Part shown: positions 59,301 to 64,000 of the stretch, piece after piece
How positions within the stretch are numbered: the stretch's first letter is position 1
Layout of the letters: each line of letters opens with the position of its first letter
NCBI RefSeq assembly: GCF_900108345.1
Contig: NZ_FNVV01000012.1
Coordinates: forward strand, 630,978-694,977
Direction: 5' to 3'
From: Bacteroides ndongoniae
GTDB taxonomy: Bacteria > Bacteroidota > Bacteroidia > Bacteroidales > Bacteroidaceae
Length of the DNA stretch: 64,000 nt
The notes under the pieces: generated by a model
What the model was told of the DNA's origin: nothing
Databases searched by the model: none
Seen by the model: the letters and a program-made list of their open reading frames with translations, nothing else
Translations under genes and position numbers: made by a program

Positions 59301-60752
59301 ATGCAAGAAGAACCCAATAAATATGTCAAGGAACTCACGCAGGAGAAGTACAAATATGGCTTCACCACCGACGTGCATACCGATGTCATCGAGAAGGGCT
59401 TGAACGAAGACGTTATCCGTCTTATCTCCCAAAAGAAGGGTGAGCCCGACTGGATGCTGGAGTTCCGCCTGAAGGCTTACCGCCACTGGCTGACACTGGA
59501 GATGCCCACATGGGCTCACCTCCGCATTCCCGAGATTGACTATCAGTCCATCTCTTACTATGCCGACCCGACTAAGAAGAAGGAAGGTCCCAAGAGTATG
59601 GACGAAGTGGATCCTGAACTGATCAAAACCTTCAATAAACTGGGCATTCCCTTGGAGGAGCAGATGGCACTGAGCGGCATGGCCGTGGATGCCGTGATGG
59701 ACTCCGTCTCTGTAAAGACTACTTTCAAGGAAACACTGATGGAGAAAGGCATCATCTTTTGCTCGATGAGTGAAGCCATCCGCGAGCATCCCGATCTGGT
59801 GCAGAAGTACTTGGGCTCGGTTGTTCCTTACCGCGACAATTTCTTTGCTGCGCTTAACTCCGCTGTTTTCTCCGACGGATCGTTTGTTTACATCCCCAAA
59901 GGTGTGCGTTGCCCCATGGAGCTGTCCACCTACTTCCGCATCAATGCGCAAGGTACAGGGCAGTTTGAACGTACACTGATTGTGGCCGATGACGATGCTT
60001 ACGTTTCCTATCTGGAAGGTTGTACGGCTCCGATGCGTGACGAGAACCAGCTTCATGCCGCCATCGTGGAGATTGTGGTACACGACCGTGCCGAGGTGAA
60101 GTACAGCACTGTGCAGAACTGGTATCCCGGCGATGCCGAAGGCAAGGGTGGTGTTTATAACTTTGTCACCAAACGCGGCATCTGTAAGGGTGTGAACAGT
60201 AAACTGTCGTGGACGCAGGTCGAGACGGGTAGTGCTATAACCTGGAAGTATCCTTCGTGCATCCTGGCAGGCGACAATTCCGTGGCCGAGTTCTACAGCG
60301 TAGCCGTGACCAATAACTACCAGCAGGCCGATACAGGTACGAAGATGATACACATCGGTAAGAATACCCGTTCGACTATTGTCAGCAAGGGTATTTCGGC
60401 CGGACGGAGCGAGAATTCATACCGTGGTTTGGTTCGTGTCAGCCCCAAGGCTGACAATGCCCGTAACTACAGCCAGTGCGACTCGTTGCTGCTGGGCGAC
60501 AAGTGCGGTGCACATACTTTCCCCTACATGGACATTCACAACGAAACAGCGGTAGTGGAACACGAAGCTACCACCAGCAAAATCAGTGAAGACCAGATAT
60601 TCTATTGCAACCAGCGCGGCATTTCGAACGAAGACGCTGTGGGACTTATCGTCAACGGCTATGCCAAGGAAGTGCTCAACAAGTTGCCCATGGAGTTTGC
60701 CGTCGAGGCTCAGAAACTGCTGAGCATCTCGCTGGAAGGCAGTGTGGGATAA
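59301..60752 (+). CDS. sufB: Fe-S cluster assembly scaffold SufB
   Basis: 483-residue subunit of the SufBC2D scaffold that assembles Fe-S clusters with sulfur from SufS. Starts [34 protein letters not shown]; family core [17 protein letters not shown], then TSSQ-like region [53 protein letters not shown] and the C-terminal beta-helix with [23 protein letters not shown] at 59298 directly precedes and is possible. First gene of sufB-sufC-(GxxExxY)-sufD-sufS. Confidence 0.97.
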   Translation: MQEEPNKYVKELTQEKYKYGFTTDVHTDVIEKGLNEDVIRLISQKKGEPDWMLEFRLKAYRHWLTLEMPTWAHLRIPEIDYQSISYYADPTKKKEGPKSMDEVDPELIKTFNKLGIPLEEQMALSGMAVDAVMDSVSVKTTFKETLMEKGIIFCSMSEAIREHPDLVQKYLGSVVPYRDNFFAALNSAVFSDGSFVYIPKGVRCPMELSTYFRINAQGTGQFERTLIVADDDAYVSYLEGCTAPMRDENQLHAAIVEIVVHDRAEVKYSTVQNWYPGDAEGKGGVYNFVTKRGICKGVNSKLSWTQVETGSAITWKYPSCILAGDNSVAEFYSVAVTNNYQQADTGTKMIHIGKNTRSTIVSKGISAGRSENSYRGLVRVSPKADNARNYSQCDSLLLGDKCGAHTFPYMDIHNETAVVEHEATTSKISEDQIFYCNQRGISNEDAVGLIVNGYAKEVLNKLPMEFAVEAQKLLSISLEGSVG

Positions 60753-60772
60753 ATGATGAACGAACAATGCAG

Positions 60773-60849
60773 AATTAAGAATCAAATTGAATGAGGAAGT
60801 CGGGATGAGGAAAAAGTAATTCTTCGTTCTTCATTCTTCATTCTTAATT
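60773..60849. repeat. Imperfect inverted repeat of 7-bp units between sufB and sufC
   Basis: AATTAAGAAT (60773-60782) and ATTCTTAATT (60840-60849) are perfect complements; between them GAATGAGG and units of ATTCTTC/GTTCTTC type repeat with a 7-bp period (60819-60846). The right arm ends 9 bp before the sufC start codon. Confidence 0.6.
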
Positions 60850-60858
60850 ACATAAGTT

Positions 60859-61611
60859 ATGTTAGAGATAAAAGACCTTCATGCCAGCATTAATGGCAAA
60901 GAGATATTGAAAGGCATCAATCTTACCATCCGCGACGGTGAGGTACACGCCCTTATGGGCCAGAATGGTGCCGGAAAGAGTACGCTGAGCAACGTTCTTG
61001 TAGGCCATCCTGCTTACGAAGTGACACGTGGCTCCATTACTTTCAACGGAAAGGACCTGCTGGCCCTTTCGCCCGAAGACCGTGCCCACGAGGGTATCTT
61101 CCTTTCCTTCCAGACGCCGGTCGAGATTCCCGGTGTATCGATGGTGAACTTTATGCGTACTGCCGTCAACGAGCAGCGCAAGTACCGCCATCTGCCTGCC
61201 CTTTCGGCAAGCGAGTTCCTGAAACTGATGCGCGAGAAGCGTGCCATCGTCGAACTGGACAGCAAGTTGGCCAACCGTTCGGTGAACGAGGGTTTCAGCG
61301 GCGGTGAAAAGAAGCGCAACGAAATCTTCCAGATGGCCATGTTGGAGCCGACCTTTGCCATCCTCGACGAGACAGATTCTGGCCTTGATGTGGATGCGTT
61401 GCGTATTGTGGCCGAGGGCTTCAACAAGCTGCGCACGCCGCAGACCTCGGCCATGATCATCACGCACTACCAGCGTTTGTTGGACTATCTGAAGCCTGAT
61501 GTGGTACACGTCCTCCTGAACGGCCGCATCGTGAAGACCGGTGGTCCCGAACTGGCAACAGAAATCGAGAACCGCGGCTTCGACTGGATTAAAAAGGAAG
61601 TTAGCGAATAA
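60859..61611 (+). CDS. sufC: Fe-S cluster assembly ATPase SufC
   Basis: 250-residue ABC-type ATPase of the SufBCD complex. Walker A GQNGAGKST (34-42), Q-loop FLSFQTPVEIPGV, signature FSGGEKKRNE, Walker B ILDETDSGLDVDAL and H-loop ITHYQRLL. Soluble, with no membrane domain. 107 bp after sufB. Confidence 0.97.
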   Translation: MLEIKDLHASINGKEILKGINLTIRDGEVHALMGQNGAGKSTLSNVLVGHPAYEVTRGSITFNGKDLLALSPEDRAHEGIFLSFQTPVEIPGVSMVNFMRTAVNEQRKYRHLPALSASEFLKLMREKRAIVELDSKLANRSVNEGFSGGEKKRNEIFQMAMLEPTFAILDETDSGLDVDALRIVAEGFNKLRTPQTSAMIITHYQRLLDYLKPDVVHVLLNGRIVKTGGPELATEIENRGFDWIKKEVSE

Positions 61612-61615
61612 TGAT

Positions 61616-61659
61616 AGATACGCGGACTACGCGGATGAGGCGGATTAACACGGATTTTT
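61616..61659 (+). repeat. Left flanking repeat of the GxxExxY cassette
   Basis: AGATACGCGGACTACGCGGA and onward: four 9-bp units (ACGCGGACT, ACGCGGATG, AGGCGGATT, AACACGGAT) starting 4 bp after the sufC stop. Inverted relative to 62045-62089; about 32 of 40 positions match, including the outer 12. Confidence 0.85.
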
Positions 61660-61665
61660 ATTTAT

Positions 61666-62046
61666 ATGGTGCTGCATTCTTATATAACAAGCAAGATCTT
61701 GCGTGCCTTTTATGATGTTTATCATGAGCTGGGCTATGGCTTTCTGGAGAATGTTTATCAGAATGCGTTATATAAGGAATTGCTTCGTTCCGGTTTGAAG
61801 TGTGAACCGCAAAAGAAGATAGAAGTCTATTATAAAGGAGAAGTGGTAGGCTTGTATTATGCTGATATTTTGGTGGAAGGAGTTGTTATTCTTGAGTTGA
61901 AGGCTGTTGAGAATATTACTCCGGGACACGAAGCACAACTTATGAATTATCTGAAAGCTACCGGTATTGAAGTGGGACTCATTTTAAACTTTGGTCCCGA
62001 ACCGGCATTCAGACGAAAGATATTCAGTCGTCAACGTATGAAATAA
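61666..62046 (+). CDS. GxxExxY family protein (PD-(D/E)XK nuclease-like)
   Basis: 126 residues. The naming motif is GFLENVY (residues 25-31) in YHELGYGFLENVYQNALYKELLRSGLKCEPQKKIEVYY; the later YYADILVEGVVILELKAVENI supplies the Asp and Glu-x-Lys spacing of PD-(D/E)XK nucleases. The C-terminal LILNFGPEPAFRRKIF is typical of the family. Biological role unknown. It lies between sufC and sufD, which in most organisms are adjacent, and is enclosed by inverted 9-bp-unit repeats, as if inserted. It does not resemble any Suf protein. Confidence 0.9.
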   Translation: MVLHSYITSKILRAFYDVYHELGYGFLENVYQNALYKELLRSGLKCEPQKKIEVYYKGEVVGLYYADILVEGVVILELKAVENITPGHEAQLMNYLKATGIEVGLILNFGPEPAFRRKIFSRQRMK

Positions 62047-62089
62047 TCCATCCGCGTTCGTCCGTATGATCCGTGTCGTCCGCGTATCT
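62045..62089 (-). repeat. Right flanking repeat of the GxxExxY cassette
   Basis: Read on the minus strand: AGATACGCGGACGACACGGA and onward, units ACGCGGACG, ACACGGATC, ATACGGACG, AACGCGGAT. It begins at the GxxExxY stop codon and ends 17 bp before sufD. No matching short target-site duplication is seen outside the two repeats. Confidence 0.85.
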
Positions 62090-62106
62090 AAAAAGAAAGA
62101 AGAATT

Positions 62107-63450
62107 ATGAGACCCGAACAACAATACATAGACCTGTTCTCGCAGTGCGAGGCCATGATATGCCAGCACAGTTGCGAGGTGATGAATGCCCCCCGTGCAG
62201 CGGCGTTTGCCGATTTCGAGCGCCTGGGCTTCCCCACCCGCAAGGACGAGAAATACAAGTACACCGATGTCAGCAAACTGTTCGAACCCGATTACGGGCT
62301 CAACCTGAAGCAGCTCGACATACCAGTCAATCCGTACGACGTGTTCAAGTGCGACGTGCCCAACATGAGCACTTCGCTCTATTTTGTTGTGAACGATACT
62401 TTTTATAGCAAGTCATTGCCCAAGTCGCATTTGCCCGAAGGCGTGCTCTTCGGCAGCTTACGTCAGCTGGCAGCGGAGCATCCCGAACTGGTGAAGAAAT
62501 ACTACGGCAAGCTGGCCGATACATCCAAGGACGGAGTGACTGCCCTCAACACGGCTTTGACGCAAGACGGTGTGCTGCTTTATGTGCCTAAGAACGTAGT
62601 GGTAGAACGCCCCATTCAGTTGGTCAATATCCTGCGCAGCGACGTCAATCTGATGGTGAACCGTCGTGTGCTGATTGTGCTGGAAGACGGTGCGCAGGCT
62701 CGTCTGCTGGTATGCGATCATGCAATGGATGCAGTCAGCTTCCTGGCTACACAAGTAGTGGAAGTCTTTGTGGGACAGAATGCCGTACTCGACCTGTACG
62801 AGCTGGAGGAAACACATACCAGCACCGTACGTGTCAGTAGCATGTACGTCCGTCAGGACAGCGGAAGTAATGTCTTGCTGAACGGTATGACGCTGACAGG
62901 CGGCACCACACGCAATACTGTCAACGTGACCCTGGCTGGCGAGAATGCCGAAATCAACCTCTGCGGCATGGCCATTGCTGACAAGAACCAGCATGTAGAT
63001 ACCCACACCGTCATCGACCATGCCGTGCCCCGCTGTACGTCGAACGAGCTTTTCAAGTATGTGCTCGACGATCAGGCTACGGGTGCTTTTGCCGGACTGG
63101 TACTGGTTCGTCCCGGTGCACAACACACCAGTTCGCAGCAGACCAACCGTAACCTTTGCGCCACTCGCGAGGCTCGTATGTACACGCAGCCGCAACTGGA
63201 AATCTATGCCGACGACGTGAAGTGTAGTCACGGTGCGACAGTCGGTCAGCTGGACGACGCAGCTCTGTTCTATATGCGTCAGCGTGGTATTCCGATGCAC
63301 GAAGCCCGTCTGTTGCTGATGTTTGCTTTCGTCAACGAAGTGATAGACACCATCCGCCTTGACGCCTTGCGCGACCGTCTGCACCTGCTGGTTGAGAAGC
63401 GCTTCCGCGGCGAGCTGAACAAGTGTCAGGGGTGTGCTATCTGTAAGTAG
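62107..63450 (+). CDS. sufD: Fe-S cluster assembly protein SufD
   Basis: 447 residues, scaffold partner of SufB. N-terminal helical domain with FPTRKDEKYKYTDVSKLFEPDYGL, central beta-helix (LVNILRSDVNLMVNRRVLIVLEDGAQARLLVCDHAMDAVSFLATQVVEVFVGQNAVLDLYELEETH) and C-terminal GATVGQLDDAALFYMRQRGIPMHEARLLLMFAFVNEVIDTI, ending in Cys-rich CQGCAICK. Displaced from sufC by the GxxExxY cassette (495 bp between the two genes). Followed by sufS. Confidence 0.96.
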   Translation: MRPEQQYIDLFSQCEAMICQHSCEVMNAPRAAAFADFERLGFPTRKDEKYKYTDVSKLFEPDYGLNLKQLDIPVNPYDVFKCDVPNMSTSLYFVVNDTFYSKSLPKSHLPEGVLFGSLRQLAAEHPELVKKYYGKLADTSKDGVTALNTALTQDGVLLYVPKNVVVERPIQLVNILRSDVNLMVNRRVLIVLEDGAQARLLVCDHAMDAVSFLATQVVEVFVGQNAVLDLYELEETHTSTVRVSSMYVRQDSGSNVLLNGMTLTGGTTRNTVNVTLAGENAEINLCGMAIADKNQHVDTHTVIDHAVPRCTSNELFKYVLDDQATGAFAGLVLVRPGAQHTSSQQTNRNLCATREARMYTQPQLEIYADDVKCSHGATVGQLDDAALFYMRQRGIPMHEARLLLMFAFVNEVIDTIRLDALRDRLHLLVEKRFRGELNKCQGCAICK

Positions 63451-63453
63451 GGA

Positions 63454-63487
63454 GCCTCACCCCCGACCCCTCTCCCAAGGAGAGGGG
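63454..63487 (-). repeat. 34-bp repeat, copy 1, after sufD
   Basis: GCCTCACCCCCGACCCCTCT and onward, ending GGAGAGGGG; inverted match to 63621-63654 at 32 of 34. Each copy is itself a hairpin (CCCCTCTCC/GGAGAGGGG). It starts 3 bp after the sufD stop codon. Confidence 0.88.
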
Positions 63488-63575
63488 AGGAGTGACCGAA
63501 TGCGAAAGTATAGGAAGAGGCTGAAAGTTACATTCTTTTTGAAGAAAAAGGATGGAGCAAATAAACGAATAATAG

Positions 63576-64000
63576 ATGAAAGATATGTCTGAACAGAATA
63601 ACTCACAAATGTTTTCTTCCCCCCTCTCCTTGGGAGAGGGGATGGGGGTGAGGCAAGACTTCCCCATCCTTAGCCGCACCGTCTATGGCAAACCGCTGGT
63701 CTATTTAGACAACGGCGCCACAACCCAGAAGCCGCGCTGCGTAGTCGATGCCATCACCGACGAGTATTACAGCGTCAATGCCAACGTGCACCGTGGGGTA
63801 CATTTCCTGTCGCAGCAGGCCACTGAACTTCACGAAGCCAGCCGCGAGACGGTGCGCAAGTTTATCAACGCCCGCAGCACCAACGAGATAGTCTTCACCC
63901 GTGGCACGACCGAAAGCATCAACTTGTTGGCCTCCAGCTTTGGCGAAGCTTTTCTGAAGGAGGGCGACGAGGTGATTGTTTCCACCATGGAGCACCACAG
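63576..64000 (+). CDS. sufS: Cysteine desulfurase SufS, N-terminal part (runs off window end)
   Basis: PLP-dependent desulfurase supplying sulfur to SufBCD. 141 codons are visible, with no stop: the family sequence RQDFPILSRTVYGKPLVYLDNGATTQKPRCVVDAITDEYYS, VNANVHRGVHFLSQQATELHEASRETVRKF, EIVFTRGTTESINLLASSFGEAF, VIVSTMEHHS. The PLP Lys and catalytic Cys lie beyond the window. The 26 residues before DFPI (MKDMSEQNNSQMFSSPLSLG, then EGMGVRQ) are longer than the ~9 expected. They include SPLSLGEGMGVR, which is encoded by the 34-bp repeat. ATGs at 63585, 63609 and 63642 are also in frame; the last would exclude the repeat-encoded peptide. Confidence 0.95.
   Translation, partial: MKDMSEQNNSQMFSSPLSLGEGMGVRQDFPILSRTVYGKPLVYLDNGATTQKPRCVVDAITDEYYSVNANVHRGVHFLSQQATELHEASRETVRKFINARSTNEIVFTRGTTESINLLASSFGEAFLKEGDEVIVSTMEHH
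63621..63654 (+). repeat. 34-bp repeat, copy 2, in frame within sufS
   Basis: Inverted copy of 63454-63487 (32 of 34). In the sufS frame it reads PLSLGEGMGVR between the N-terminal leader and the conserved RQDFP. Confidence 0.88.

Noticed and set aside
1..64000. tRNA and rRNA genes
   Set aside because: No cloverleaf T-loop or rRNA-like segments were noticed in any intergenic region; a covariance-model scan would be needed for certainty.

Overview
The window is a chromosomal segment of a Bacteroidales bacterium, most likely family Bacteroidaceae (Bacteroides, Phocaeicola or a relative). The gene set fits this (CarboxypepD_reg-like TonB receptor, GH3-like protein, pfkA, an acpP-fabF-rnc operon, RNase H with a viroplasmin domain, two DUF1593 proteins, a GIN-domain protein). 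So do repeated copies of the Bacteroidetes promoter -7 box TAnnTTTG and the lack of conventional Shine-Dalgarno sites. GC content looks near 50%, high for Bacteroides; the genus is not resolved.

Layout. 1-2.6 kb: 5' part of a TonB-dependent receptor (minus) and a higBA toxin-antitoxin pair. 2.8-20 kb: mostly housekeeping genes (cysS, an orphan sensor kinase with a HAD phosphatase, mnmA, a GH3-like protein, pfkA, acpP-fabF-rnc, purN, pdxB), then an LtaS-like sulfatase and a TPR/HTH membrane regulator. 20-21.6 kb: a small outer-membrane barrel and a lipoprotein. 21.7-39 kb: a surface-glycan locus, probably lipopolysaccharide core/O-glycan because it has a WaaP-like kinase and no Upx-type capsule regulators. 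It holds about ten glycosyltransferases (an alpha-1,2-fucosyltransferase and a GT14-like enzyme among them), UDP-galactopyranose mutase and a second mutase-like flavoprotein, in short units of alternating orientation, followed by an MsbA-like ABC transporter. 41-50.5 kb: small hypothetical genes, RNase H, aroK, speA, argB, an ECF sigma factor with a putative anti-sigma, a GIN-domain protein and a YgjP-type metallopeptidase. 50.8-53.3 kb: a tandem DUF1593 pair. 53.6-64 kb: rimP-nusA-infB, a CvpA-family gene, then sufB-sufC-[GxxExxY]-sufD-sufS, with sufS running off the end.

The most unusual content is between the genes. One 22-bp repeat family occurs at four sites, as head-to-tail arrays or around a dyad. 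Three other intergenic arrays with unrelated sequence also have a 22- or 23-bp period. There are long hairpins built from 8-, 9- and 16-bp units. A GxxExxY-family gene sits between sufC and sufD, bracketed by inverted 9-bp-unit repeats. A 34-bp repeat has one copy in frame inside the N-terminal coding region of sufS. Within the glycan locus a 216-bp segment (promoter plus glycosyltransferase N-terminus) is duplicated almost perfectly 1945 bp apart. No tRNA, rRNA, CRISPR array, integrase or IS transposase was recognised.
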